DNA from: Congregibacter brevis | GTDB taxonomy: Bacteria > Pseudomonadota > Gammaproteobacteria > Pseudomonadales > Halieaceae | NCBI RefSeq assembly: GCF_045689245.1 | Contig: NZ_CP136865.1 | Location: 1,984,001 to 2,048,000 of the forward strand | DNA length: 64,000 nucleotides | Reading direction: 5' to 3' | In this document: piece by piece, positions 45,611 through 54,632 of the stretch | How positions within the stretch are numbered: position 1 is the stretch's first letter | How the letters are laid out: the number at the start of each line of letters is the position of its first letter | Program-made: the position numbers and the translations under genes | Notes under the pieces: model-generated | The model's input: the letters and a program-made list of their open reading frames with translations, nothing else | Database searches by the model: none | Told to the model about the DNA's origin: nothing

Positions 45611-47269
45611 ATGACGCGATTGGTCTTTGTGACTGGTGGTGTAGTTTCCTCTCTAGGCAAGGGTATCGCAGCGGCATCGCTGGCAGCGGTCCTTGAAGCG
45701 CGTGGTTTGAAGGTTACCCTTCTCAAACTCGACCCCTATATCAACATCGATCCCGGCACCATGAGTCCGTTCCAGCACGGTGAGGTGTATGTCACCGATG
45801 ACGGCGCTGAGACGGATCTGGATCTCGGCCATTACGAGCGCTTCACCCGCGCTGTGATGAGTCGACGCAATAACTTCACTACCGGGCGTGTTTACAACCA
45901 GGTCCTTGCTAAGGAGCGTCGCGGTGATTATCTAGGCGGAACTGTTCAGGTCATTCCCCATATCACGGATGAAATTAAACGCCGGGTGATTGCTGGTGCC
46001 GGCGATGCCGATGTTGCCGTTGTGGAGATCGGTGGCACCGTGGGCGATATCGAGGGGCTGCCGTTTTTAGAGGCGGCACGTCAGCTAAAAGTGGAGATGG
46101 GTTCCTCCCGGGCTCTGCTCATGCACCTTACGCTGGTGCCCTACATAGCTACCGCGGGCGAGATTAAGACCAAACCTACACAGCACTCCGTTAAGGAATT
46201 GCGCTCTATCGGCTTGCAGCCCGACATTCTGCTGTGCCGTTCGACAGTTCCCATTGAAGAAAGCGCATGCAGCAAAATCGCCCTGTTTACCAATGTTGAA
46301 GCCCGGGCGGTGATACCGCTGCTGGATGCCGACACTATCTACCGAATTCCCCGTGCGCTGCATGCAAATGGACTGGATGATTTTGTCGTGGAGCGCTTCA
46401 ATCTCGAATGCTCTCCTGCGGATCTTAGAGAGTGGGACGAGGTGCTCCAGCGGCAGGTCGCGGAACGGCAGGCGAGGGTCCGTGTAGCCATGGTAGGCAA
46501 GTACATGGAGCTGCCAGATGCCTATAAGTCATTAAACGAAGCGTTGTCCCATGCAGGACTCCAGACCTTGACGGATGTGCAGGTCGATTACGTCGAGGCG
46601 GAAGATATCGAGCGCGATGGTGTAGGGATACTCGAAGGGGTAGACGCCATTCTGGTGCCCGGAGGCTTTGGTGACCGAGGCGTAGAAGGCAAGATTGAGG
46701 CTGTGCGCTATGCCCGCGAGAACGATATTCCGTTTTTGGGTATCTGTCTGGGAATGCACGTGGCTTTGGTGGAGTACGCGCGCAACGTTTGTGGTTTGGA
46801 CGGAGCACACTCCTCGGAGATGGCTCCGGAGAGCCCTCACCCCATCGTTGCTTTGATTACCGAGTGGCAGAATGCCGACGGCAGCACCGAACAGCGGGAT
46901 GAGAGCTCAGATTTGGGCGGCACTATGCGTTTAGGTTCACAGCCCTGTCATCTGGAGGAGGGGACGCGCATCCGCGAAATTTACGCAGCGGATGTGATCA
47001 ATGAGCGTCACCGCCATCGCTACGAGGTCAACAACAATTACGTCGATACCCTTCAGGATCACGGGATGGTCATTGCGGGCTGGTCTGCAGATAAGTCGCT
47101 GGTTGAGATGGTTGAGCTGCCTGAGCACGCTTGGTTCGTGGCTTGTCAGTTTCACCCGGAGTTTACGTCCCGCCCTCGAGGCGGACACCCTTTGTTCACA
47201 AGTTACATCCAAGCTGCCTGTCAACGTGCTGCGGGGAACCGCTTTGCTCGTGACACGGCTGCGGGCTGA
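45611..47269 (+). CDS. pyrG: CTP synthase
   Basis: A 552-residue enzyme making CTP from UTP, ATP and glutamine. The N-terminal synthase begins MTRLVFVTGGVVSSLGKGIA (P-loop) and includes LKLDPYINIDPGTMSPFQHGEV. The C-terminal class I glutaminase has Cys in LGICLGMH and His-Glu in CQFHPEFTSRP. Full length. It is followed by kdsA after 18 bases. No pyrG leader attenuator of the Bacillus type was seen. Confidence 0.97.
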   Translation: MTRLVFVTGGVVSSLGKGIAAASLAAVLEARGLKVTLLKLDPYINIDPGTMSPFQHGEVYVTDDGAETDLDLGHYERFTRAVMSRRNNFTTGRVYNQVLAKERRGDYLGGTVQVIPHITDEIKRRVIAGAGDADVAVVEIGGTVGDIEGLPFLEAARQLKVEMGSSRALLMHLTLVPYIATAGEIKTKPTQHSVKELRSIGLQPDILLCRSTVPIEESACSKIALFTNVEARAVIPLLDADTIYRIPRALHANGLDDFVVERFNLECSPADLREWDEVLQRQVAERQARVRVAMVGKYMELPDAYKSLNEALSHAGLQTLTDVQVDYVEAEDIERDGVGILEGVDAILVPGGFGDRGVEGKIEAVRYARENDIPFLGICLGMHVALVEYARNVCGLDGAHSSEMAPESPHPIVALITEWQNADGSTEQRDESSDLGGTMRLGSQPCHLEEGTRIREIYAADVINERHRHRYEVNNNYVDTLQDHGMVIAGWSADKSLVEMVELPEHAWFVACQFHPEFTSRPRGGHPLFTSYIQAACQRAAGNRFARDTAAG

Positions 47270-47287
47270 TCGCAGAGGGGCGCTCCA

Positions 47288-48136
47288 ATGATAAAGACGG
47301 TAGAGCTGGGCGGTCTGCATATCGCAAATGACGCACCCTTTGTGTTACTCGGTGGCGTGAACGTTCTCGAAAGCCGGGAGTTCGCGTTGGAGGTGGCCGC
47401 AGAGTACGTGTCTGTGTGCGCCGATCTGGGTATCCCGCTGGTTTTTAAGGCCTCTTACGACAAGGCTAATCGCTCTTCTATCCATTCCTTTCGAGGTCCT
47501 GGATTACGTGAGGGGCTGGATATTCTTGCGGAGGTGAAGTCGCGATTCGGCGTGCCTACGGTTACCGATGTACACGCGCCGGACCAGGCGGCCGCCGCCG
47601 CTGAGGTCTGTGACATTATTCAATTGCCCGCGTTTTTGGCCCGACAAACTGACTTGGTGCGCGCGATGGCTGAAACCGGCGCGGCGATTAATATTAAGAA
47701 ACCGCAGTTTTTATCTCCGTCTCAGATGTCCAACATAGTCGAGAAGTTCCGTGAATGCGGAAACGACCGTCTTATACTCTGTGAGCGAGGAAGCAATTTT
47801 GGCTATGACAACCTTGTTGTGGATATGCTCGGTTTTGGCGTTATGCGCAACGCAACAGGTGGCGTGCCACAGATCTTTGACGTCACCCACGCGCTGCAAT
47901 GTCGAGACCCATTAGGCGCTGCATCGGGTGGTCGTCGGTCCCAGGTAACGGAGCTTGCCAGGGCAGGAATGGCGGTTGGCTTGGCTGGTCTGTTTCTCGA
48001 GTCTCATCCGGATCCTGACAAGGCACTTTGTGATGGCCCCAGTGCCTTGCCTCTCGGTAAATTAAAACCCTTTTTGGAGCAGGTCCAAGCCGTTGATAGT
48101 CTGGTGAAAGGGCTGCCTGCACTTTCTATAGACTAG
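47288..48136 (+). CDS. kdsA: KDO-8-phosphate synthase
   Basis: A 282-residue aldolase condensing phosphoenolpyruvate and arabinose-5-phosphate to KDO-8-phosphate for lipopolysaccharide. LLGGVNVLESREFA, VFKASYDKANRSS, PTVTDVH and KKPQFLSPSQM are diagnostic; the KANRSS stretch binds PEP. NATGGVPQIFDVTHALQ is typical. Note GGVNVLESRE where many have GPCVIES. Sits between pyrG and eno, the usual gammaproteobacterial order. Confidence 0.95.
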   Translation: MIKTVELGGLHIANDAPFVLLGGVNVLESREFALEVAAEYVSVCADLGIPLVFKASYDKANRSSIHSFRGPGLREGLDILAEVKSRFGVPTVTDVHAPDQAAAAAEVCDIIQLPAFLARQTDLVRAMAETGAAINIKKPQFLSPSQMSNIVEKFRECGNDRLILCERGSNFGYDNLVVDMLGFGVMRNATGGVPQIFDVTHALQCRDPLGAASGGRRSQVTELARAGMAVGLAGLFLESHPDPDKALCDGPSALPLGKLKPFLEQVQAVDSLVKGLPALSID

Positions 48137-48210
48137 AGTTAATCTTTGACGGCGCGCAGCGGCTGAAGTATCTCTCGCGCTATCCCCACACGATTCAGGG
48201 AGAATGAAAA

Positions 48211-49497
48211 GTGAGCAGAATTACTGAGGTTCAGGGTTTCGAGGTGCTGGATTCCCGAGGTAACCCCACGGTTATGGCGGAGGTAACCCTCGAGTCTGGA
48301 GCCTGTGCGGCTGCTTTTGCGCCATCAGGCGCGTCAACCGGGTCTCGAGAAGCCCTTGAGCTGCGTGATGGTGATTCCGAGCGCTATCTTGGTAAGGGTG
48401 TCGCAAAAGCCGTTGGGAACATCAATGGCGCTTTGCGCACGGCCTTGATGGGCATGGATGCCTCTGCTCAGCGTGAGCTCGACAATGCAATGCTGGCATT
48501 GGATGGCACTGAGAATAAGGAGTCTTTGGGGGCCAATGCCATGCTGGCGGTGTCGTTGGCGGCAGCAAGAGCCGCAGCGATTGCCGAGGGTAAGCCGCTG
48601 TACGCGCATATTGCTGAACTCTATGGACGAGGTGCCTTGAGCATGCCCGTACCGATGATGAACATCATCAACGGCGGAGAGCACGCTGACAACAATGTTG
48701 ATATTCAGGAATTTATGATTCAACCCGTGGCAGCCACTAGTTTTGCCGAGGCATTGCGTTGCGGTGCCGAGATTTTCCATCACCTCAAAAAAGTACTTTC
48801 GGCACGAGGTCTAAGTACTGCCGTGGGTGATGAGGGTGGATTTGCCCCGGATCTGCCTTCAAACGAAGCGGCCTTGGACGTTATCGGTGAGGCGGTGGCA
48901 AATGCCGGCTATAAGCTTGGCACTGACGTTACCCTTGCACTCGACTGTGCTGCTTCAGAATTTTACCGTGATGGGCGTTACTGGCTGGGCGGCGATGGCC
49001 GTGATTTTGATAGTGCGGGCTTCACCGAGTATCTCGCGGGACTTGCCGATGCGCATCCTATTCTTTCGATAGAAGACGGTCTTGATGAGTCGGATTGGGA
49101 TGGTTGGAAATTGCTGACTGAGCGCCTCGGCGACCGGGTTCAGTTAGTGGGCGATGACCTGTTTGTCACAAATACCAAGATTTTGGGGCAGGGAATTGAG
49201 CGCGGTGTCGGTAACTCTATTCTTATTAAGCTGAATCAAATCGGTACTCTTTCGGAGACTCTGGATGCCATAGGCATGGCGGCTGATGCAGGCTACACTT
49301 CCGTGATTTCTCACCGCTCGGGGGAAACAGAAGACACGACGATAGCGGACTTAGCGGTTGCTACGGGCGCGGGACAGATTAAAACGGGCTCCCTATGCCG
49401 TTCGGACAGGGTAGCCAAGTACAACCGGCTTCTGCGCATTGAAGCCGAACTGGGATCGACAGCGCCCTATCGCGGGCGTGCCGAGTTTGCGCGTTAG
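48211..49497 (+). CDS. eno: Enolase
   Basis: A 428-residue glycolytic enzyme (2-phosphoglycerate to phosphoenolpyruvate). It starts with GTG 48211; AGGGAG (48198-48203) lies 7 bases before. FEVLDSRGNPTVMAEV, the loop PSGASTGSREALELRDGD, GDEGGFAPDL, SIEDGLDESDWDG, LKLNQIGTLSETL-type IKLNQIGTLSET and SHRSGETEDTTIADL are the signatures. Mg2+-dependent; a possible RNA degradosome component. Confidence 0.97.
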   Translation: MSRITEVQGFEVLDSRGNPTVMAEVTLESGACAAAFAPSGASTGSREALELRDGDSERYLGKGVAKAVGNINGALRTALMGMDASAQRELDNAMLALDGTENKESLGANAMLAVSLAAARAAAIAEGKPLYAHIAELYGRGALSMPVPMMNIINGGEHADNNVDIQEFMIQPVAATSFAEALRCGAEIFHHLKKVLSARGLSTAVGDEGGFAPDLPSNEAALDVIGEAVANAGYKLGTDVTLALDCAASEFYRDGRYWLGGDGRDFDSAGFTEYLAGLADAHPILSIEDGLDESDWDGWKLLTERLGDRVQLVGDDLFVTNTKILGQGIERGVGNSILIKLNQIGTLSETLDAIGMAADAGYTSVISHRSGETEDTTIADLAVATGAGQIKTGSLCRSDRVAKYNRLLRIEAELGSTAPYRGRAEFAR

Positions 49498-49505
49498 GAA
49501 TTCAC

Positions 49506-49814
49506 TTGCGCTGGATATTGCTGATACTTCTTGTGCTCCTCGGCGGCTTGCAATATCGCCTTTGGTGGGGAGAGGGCGGGCGTCTCGAGCTATTGCGTCT
49601 GCGGCAGCAGGCTCAGGATTCCCAGCGCGAGAATGCTATATTGCGCGAACGCAATGAAGAGCTGGCGCGGCAGGTGATGGACCTCAAGGCTGGCAATACG
49701 GTGCTAGAGCAGCGAGCCAGAGAAGAGCTTGGCCTAACCCGGGAAGACGAGGTTTACTATCAATTCGTGGATCCCGCCAAGCTTGTGCCGAAAGCCGCCG
49801 AGCCCCAGTTGTGA
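49506..49814 (+). CDS. ftsB: Cell division protein FtsB
   Basis: A 102-residue bitopic divisome protein: TTG start 49506, membrane helix at 3-16 (WILLILLVLLGGLQ), short WWGEGG loop, then a coiled coil (RLELLRLRQQAQDSQREN...) and the motif GNTVLEQRAREELGLTREDEVYYQF. It forms the FtsQLB complex in the septum. Its stop overlaps the ispD start (GTGA, 49811-49814). The eno-ftsB-ispD-ispF order is standard. Confidence 0.92.
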   Translation: MRWILLILLVLLGGLQYRLWWGEGGRLELLRLRQQAQDSQRENAILRERNEELARQVMDLKAGNTVLEQRAREELGLTREDEVYYQFVDPAKLVPKAAEPQL

Positions 49815-50530
49815 GCGAACTATGGGCAGTGGTCCCCGCAGCGGGAAGTGGTTCGCGGATGGCTCAGGGGCAATCAAAACAATATTTACAGCTTTACGGG
49901 CGCACGCTTCTCGATTGGAGCGTTGGGTCTCTGCTGTCCTGTCCACAGCTTCGCGGCTGCGTGGTCGCTTTGCCCAAAGCAGACCTGGCGCTCGATAGGG
50001 TCGGCGTCTTGGAGGATGCTCGAGTCAGTTTCTGCGCCGGCGGCGCCAGTCGTGCTGAGTCAGTGGCGGCAGGCGTCGCGGCACTGCCCGCACAAGATAA
50101 AGACTGGGTGCTAGTGCACGATGCAGCGAGACCCTGCTTATCACGGAGCGATCTGCAAACTTTGATAGAGGCGGTTTCGGGGTCCGGTGTCGGCGGGATT
50201 CTGGCTTTGCCTATTACAGATACTCTAAAGCGCGGGGATGAGAGTGATCATGTTACAGCGACTCTGGACCGCGAAGCTGTCTGGAGCGCCCAAACTCCCC
50301 AGATGTTTCGCGTGGGAGAACTCAGGACTGCGTTAGCTGCAGCACAGGCCAATGGCTACGCTGTGACAGACGAGGCTTCAGCTATGGAAGCGTCCGGTTT
50401 TGCAGTGCAACTTGTCAGAGGTGCTGTGGGCAATCTCAAGGTAACCTACGCATCAGATATGCAATTGGCAGCGTTTTGGTTAAAACAGCTTCATCCACAG
50501 GAAGTATTGGTAGAGGGGAGAGAGTCTTGA
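49811..50530 (+). CDS. ispD: 2-C-methyl-D-erythritol 4-phosphate cytidylyltransferase
   Basis: A 239-residue MEP-pathway enzyme joining CTP and MEP. AVVPAAGSGSRMAQGQSKQYL is the CTP loop, VLVHDAARPCLSRSDL and TPQMFRVGELRTAL are typical. GTG start. Overlaps ispF by one base (TGATG at 50528-50532). Confidence 0.94.
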   Translation: MSELWAVVPAAGSGSRMAQGQSKQYLQLYGRTLLDWSVGSLLSCPQLRGCVVALPKADLALDRVGVLEDARVSFCAGGASRAESVAAGVAALPAQDKDWVLVHDAARPCLSRSDLQTLIEAVSGSGVGGILALPITDTLKRGDESDHVTATLDREAVWSAQTPQMFRVGELRTALAAAQANGYAVTDEASAMEASGFAVQLVRGAVGNLKVTYASDMQLAAFWLKQLHPQEVLVEGRES

Positions 50531-51015
50531 TGCGGATCGGACACGGCTTCGATGTGCATGCCTTTGCTGAGCGGGGGCAGGGCGCCGATGCGGTCATCCT
50601 TGGAGGGGTCTCTATTCCTCATGATCGGTCTTTACTGGCCCATTCTGACGGGGATGTCGTTCTGCATGCTCTGTGTGATGCCCTTTTAGGCGCAATTGCG
50701 GCGGGAGATATCGGTAAGCACTTTCCAGACACTGATGCGGCCAATGCGGGCATTAATAGCCGGGAGCTGTTGCGTCGTTGCGCCGTGCTCGTTGGCGAAG
50801 GGGGGTTTGCCCTAGGTAACCTGGACATCACTATAGTGGCCCAGACTCCGCGAATGGCAGAGCATGTCGATGCCATGCGTAAAAACATTGCGGACGACCT
50901 GTCCGCGCCGATTGATCAGGTATCAGTAAAAGCCACCACCACCGAACGTCTTGGGTATGTAGGGCGCGGTGAGGGTATCTCCGTGCACGCCGTCGTATTG
51001 TTGCAGAGCTCATGA
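50530..51015 (+). CDS. ispF: 2-C-methyl-D-erythritol 2,4-cyclodiphosphate synthase
   Basis: A 161-residue trimeric MEP-pathway enzyme. RIGHGFDVHAF holds the zinc ligands (Asp-x-His), and LGGVSIPHDRSLLAHSDGDVVLHAL, FPDTDAANAGINSRELL and KATTTERLGYVGRGEGI match the family. ATG 50530 gives the exact normal N-terminus; upstream in-frame extension overlaps ispD. Its stop overlaps pcm by 4 bases; truD and surE, usual between ispF and pcm, are absent here. Confidence 0.95.
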   Translation: MRIGHGFDVHAFAERGQGADAVILGGVSIPHDRSLLAHSDGDVVLHALCDALLGAIAAGDIGKHFPDTDAANAGINSRELLRRCAVLVGEGGFALGNLDITIVAQTPRMAEHVDAMRKNIADDLSAPIDQVSVKATTTERLGYVGRGEGISVHAVVLLQSS

Positions 51016-51680
51016 ACAGGACCTCGGATGTTTCAGGGATAGGCATGACCTCGCAGCGTACGCGAGAGCGTCTTGTGCAGCGCTTACAGGAGCAGGGCGT
51101 AAGCAATATCGCTGTGCTTGATGCTATGCGGAATGTGCCCAGACACCTGTTTCTGGATGAAGCCATGGCTCATCGAGCTTATGAAGACACGGCCTTGCCC
51201 ATTGGTTTTCAGCAGACTTTGTCACAGCCTTACATCGTTGCTCGAATGACAGAACTACTCATCGCCGGTCGTGACCCTCAGAAGGTTTTGGAGATTGGTA
51301 GTGGCTCGGGCTATCAGAGCGCTGTGTTGGCGGGGCTTGTCGGCGAGGTGTATTCCCTGGAACGGATAAAGCCCTTGTTGATGGCAGCTAGGAAGCGTAT
51401 GCGTCAGCTCAAGCTTCGGAATGTCCAAATGCGCCACGGTGATGGTTTTGACGGCTGGGAATCACAGGCTCCTTTTGACAGTATTCTTGCGGCGGCGGCC
51501 CCAGAGCGAGTGCCTCCATCATTGCTGGATCAGTTGGCGCCCGGAGGCCGTCTGGTGATGCCCGTGGGTGGTCGGGAGCAAACGCTGGTGGTCGTGGAGC
51601 GCACAGATGCCGGTTTTGAGCGCTACGACATTGAACCCGTACGTTTTGTGCCTCTACTCCCGGGCCTTGGTAATGGATGA
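51012..51680 (+). CDS. pcm: Protein-L-isoaspartate O-methyltransferase
   Basis: A 222-residue SAM enzyme that methylates isoaspartyl residues for repair. VLEIGSGSGYQSAVLAGLVGEVYSLE is the SAM motif; QTLSQPYIVARMTELL and HGDGFDGWESQAPFDSIL are family blocks. ATG 51012 overlaps the ispF stop (ATGA). The last 8 bases overlap the DUF368 gene. Confidence 0.94.
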   Translation: MNRTSDVSGIGMTSQRTRERLVQRLQEQGVSNIAVLDAMRNVPRHLFLDEAMAHRAYEDTALPIGFQQTLSQPYIVARMTELLIAGRDPQKVLEIGSGSGYQSAVLAGLVGEVYSLERIKPLLMAARKRMRQLKLRNVQMRHGDGFDGWESQAPFDSILAAAAPERVPPSLLDQLAPGGRLVMPVGGREQTLVVVERTDAGFERYDIEPVRFVPLLPGLGNG

Positions 51681-52599
51681 ACCGTCGGGCAAACAAAAGC
51701 CCGGCGTTTCACTGATCCCTGGTGTGTTGCTCAGAGGCGTGCTCATGGGGGCGGCAGACATTGTTCCAGGCGTCTCGGGTGGCACCATGGCATTCATTAC
51801 CGGAATCTACGAGCGTCTTATCAATGCGATCACTGCTTTTGATGTCACGCTGATTCGCTGCGTTTTCGAGCGGCGCTGGGACGAAGCATTTCGGCGCACG
51901 GACGCTGCCTTTTTAGCCACGCTACTTCTGGGTATCGCAATCAGCGTGTTCACCTTGGCGCGCCTGATTACCTTGCTGTTGGAGACGCAGCCCCTAGTTT
52001 TATGGTCGTTTTTCTTCGGCTTAATTTTGGCTTCCGCCCTTGTATTACTACGCCATGTCTCGGGATGGTCAGCACCAGCCGTGGTCGGCTTGTCTCTAGG
52101 CGTGTTATTTGCGACGGGTATTGGTTTGTCCCCAGCGTTTGCTTTACCGGTGGCGCCCTGGAGTTTTTTTGTGGCGGGCTTCTTCGCCATCTGCGCGATG
52201 ATTCTCCCAGGAATATCCGGGAGCTTTATTCTCGTTCTTCTAGGGATGTACCCGGTTGTTCTCGAAGCGATTGAGTCGCTGGACTTTGTGTCTCTCGCCC
52301 TGTTTGCCACGGGCGCTGGATCCGGACTTTTGGTTTTTTCGCGGCTACTGAGTTATCTCCTGAGCGAGCATCACAGTCCGACTCTCGCAACCCTCACCGG
52401 GTTTTTGTTTGGTTCACTCCTAGTAGTGTGGCCGTGGAAGGCGCCAGGATCTGATACTGGCGCTACTGTCCCGGTGTCTCCTCACTATTACAGTACCCAG
52501 TTTGGCGATAACCAACTGTTGTTTTGTCTCGCATTGATGCTCTTGGGTTTTCTCGCAGTTTGGTTGCTGGAAAGCCGCTGGGGTGGGCCGGAGCGCTAA
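51673..52599 (+). CDS. DUF368 family undecaprenyl-phosphate translocase
   Basis: A 308-residue polytopic membrane protein of the DUF368 family. The family signature is GVLMGAADIVPGVSGGTMAFITGIYERL near the N-terminus, echoed by ICAMILPGISGSFILVLLGMY in the second half (inverted-repeat-like). DUF368 proteins of Staphylococcus and Vibrio were identified as undecaprenyl-phosphate flippases (PopT). ATG 51673 overlaps pcm. Its place between pcm and nlpD, where these genes are usually adjacent, links it to envelope synthesis. Confidence 0.85.
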   Translation: MDEPSGKQKPGVSLIPGVLLRGVLMGAADIVPGVSGGTMAFITGIYERLINAITAFDVTLIRCVFERRWDEAFRRTDAAFLATLLLGIAISVFTLARLITLLLETQPLVLWSFFFGLILASALVLLRHVSGWSAPAVVGLSLGVLFATGIGLSPAFALPVAPWSFFVAGFFAICAMILPGISGSFILVLLGMYPVVLEAIESLDFVSLALFATGAGSGLLVFSRLLSYLLSEHHSPTLATLTGFLFGSLLVVWPWKAPGSDTGATVPVSPHYYSTQFGDNQLLFCLALMLLGFLAVWLLESRWGGPER

Positions 52600-52602
52600 G
52601 CC

Positions 52603-53448
52603 ATGTTACGGCTCGCAGTGCCGCTATGTGGTTTGTTTGTCGCTGCGCTCATTACCGCCTGTGCCGATAAGCCACTGGCACCCATTGAAGATCGCAGCCG
52701 CGGCGGCACCTCCAGAGTAGAGGAACGCTATACCGTTCTGCGCGGTGATACGCTGTTTTCTATTGCCTTTCGCTATGGCCTGGACTTTCGCCGTCTTGCG
52801 GCGGCAAATACCATTGTCGAGCCCTATACAATTTTCCCCGGCCAGACTTTGCGACTTGCGGAAGCCGAGCCACCTAAACCCCGAGTCGTGGCGACGCCTG
52901 TTACTGTAGCGAAGTCGTCTGACTCAAAAACGGTAACGCCCGTGCCGAGCGGCCAATCAGCGCGTAAAACCACACCGACCGTGAATTCTCAGCCAAAGCC
53001 AAAGCCAAGGCCAACGCCGACTGCGACCAATACCCAGAAGCCATCGCAAGCGGCGGCGAAGGCCGCTCCAGTAAACATTAAGGTAAGCGTCTGGCGTTGG
53101 CCCGCAAAGGGCAAGGTGGTTCGCCGTTTTGATAAGAATTTACACAAGGGCGTAGACATAAGCGGTAGCCGTGGAGATGCCGTAGAGGCGACCGCAGCTG
53201 GCCGGGTAGTGTATGCCGGTAGCGGAATCGCTGGTTATGGCTTGATGCTGATCGTGCGGCACAACGATGAGTTTCTGAGTGCTTATGGTCACAACGATGC
53301 GTTGCTCGTGGATGAGGGAGATGTCGTGCGCTCTGGTCAAAAAATAGCGGAGCGGGGGAGCTCGGGCACAGATTCGGTAAAACTGCACTTTGAGATACGT
53401 CAACAAGGACGCCCCGTGGACCCTCTCAAGCTGTTACCAGCCCGATAG
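52603..53448 (+). CDS. nlpD: NlpD amidase activator lipoprotein
   Basis: A 281-residue lipoprotein (lipobox ITAC, Cys20) with a LysM domain (YTVLRGDTLFSIAFRYGLDFR), a Pro/Lys/Thr-rich linker and a C-terminal LytM domain. The LytM site keeps HKGVD (His and Asp) but the HxH motif reads KLHFE, so the zinc site is degenerate, as expected for an amidase activator and not an enzyme. Follows DUF368 by 3 bases. rpoS lies 107 bases after, the usual pair, and an rpoS promoter is often inside nlpD. Confidence 0.93.
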   Translation: MLRLAVPLCGLFVAALITACADKPLAPIEDRSRGGTSRVEERYTVLRGDTLFSIAFRYGLDFRRLAAANTIVEPYTIFPGQTLRLAEAEPPKPRVVATPVTVAKSSDSKTVTPVPSGQSARKTTPTVNSQPKPKPRPTPTATNTQKPSQAAAKAAPVNIKVSVWRWPAKGKVVRRFDKNLHKGVDISGSRGDAVEATAAGRVVYAGSGIAGYGLMLIVRHNDEFLSAYGHNDALLVDEGDVVRSGQKIAERGSSGTDSVKLHFEIRQQGRPVDPLKLLPAR

Positions 53449-53555
53449 CAGGGTGCTTGTTTTGTGATGGCTCGCTGAGCTAAGCTGCTCGGCCGAAGTA
53501 TTTTAGCCAAAGGTAAAACGGCGGAATACGCAGGCTTACTACAGGACGCTAACCC

Positions 53556-54608
53556 ATGGGTAGAACCAAGGGGAGCTCGGCCAGCGGCACGAAGAACGGT
53601 CGCGGACAGAGAGATAAGCGACACCAGTCTGAAGTTGCAGGGCTGGCGGGAGACGCTTTGGCCGCTCTGAATGAATCGGAGCTAGCTGAGGCTGATTCAA
53701 AAGCAAGTTCAACGTCTGGATTTAAGTCTGAGTCAGTAACCTCTGATTCCGATGATGCGGATACGCATCAAATCACTCTTGATCCCACCCAGCTATACCT
53801 CAACGAAATTGGCTTTGTTCCCCTGCTCACGGCAGACGAGGAAAAACACTACGCGCGTCTGACACAGAAAGGTGATGAAGCGGCGCGAAAGCGCATGATC
53901 GAGAGCAACTTGCGCCTTGTGGTGAAGATCTCCCGCCGATATTTACACCGAGGTATGAGTCTTCTGGATCTGATCGAGGAGGGAAATCTTGGCTTGATGC
54001 GTGCGGTAGAGAAGTTTGATCCCGAGCGTGGCTTTCGCTTTTCTACTTATGCGACCTGGTGGATACGACAGACCATCGAGCGAGGCATTATGAATCAGGC
54101 GCGCACGATTCGCCTGCCTATTCACGTGGTGAAAGATCTTAACGGTTGTCTTCGGGCAGCGCGGGAGCTCACTCAACAGTTGGATCACGAACCGACCACG
54201 CAGGAGATAGCCTCCCGGACTCACAAGTCCCCGAAAGAAGTGTCACGGCTTATGGGGCTCAATGAGCGGGTAAGCTCCATGGACGCGCCCTTGGGGCCGG
54301 AGTCAGACTCTTCAGTGGTGGAGACCATTGCAGATGATCACGGTTGTGATCCTTCGGAGCAGCTACAGAACGATGATGTACACGACAGTGTGGCGGACTG
54401 GCTCAATGAGCTCTCAGCCAAGCAGCGAGAAGTCGTTATGCGACGCTTTGGGCTCCTGGGTCATGAGAGCAGTACTCTGGAAGAAGTAGGTCAGGAGATA
54501 GGTCTTACCCGAGAACGCGTACGGCAAATACAGGTGGAGGCGTTAAAACGTCTGCGTCGCATCCTCGAACGACAAGGCTTGTCAGCAGACGCTCTGCTTC
54601 AGCAGTAA
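53556..54608 (+). CDS. rpoS: Stationary-phase sigma factor RpoS
   Basis: A 350-residue sigma-70-family factor. Region 1.2 starts LYLNEIGFVPLLTADEE; region 2 includes LRLVVKISRRYLHRGMSLLDLIEEGNLG, FSTYATWWIRQTIERG, and region 4 QKEVV-type KQREVVMRRFGLLG and ETTLEEVGQEIGLTRERVRQIQVEAL-type sequence. It has a Ser-rich N-terminal extension (about 50 residues) longer than E. coli. It should direct general stress and stationary-phase transcription. Confidence 0.93.
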   Translation: MGRTKGSSASGTKNGRGQRDKRHQSEVAGLAGDALAALNESELAEADSKASSTSGFKSESVTSDSDDADTHQITLDPTQLYLNEIGFVPLLTADEEKHYARLTQKGDEAARKRMIESNLRLVVKISRRYLHRGMSLLDLIEEGNLGLMRAVEKFDPERGFRFSTYATWWIRQTIERGIMNQARTIRLPIHVVKDLNGCLRAARELTQQLDHEPTTQEIASRTHKSPKEVSRLMGLNERVSSMDAPLGPESDSSVVETIADDHGCDPSEQLQNDDVHDSVADWLNELSAKQREVVMRRFGLLGHESSTLEEVGQEIGLTRERVRQIQVEALKRLRRILERQGLSADALLQQ

Positions 54609-54632
54609 CAGCAGCGTTACCGCTGAAAACAA

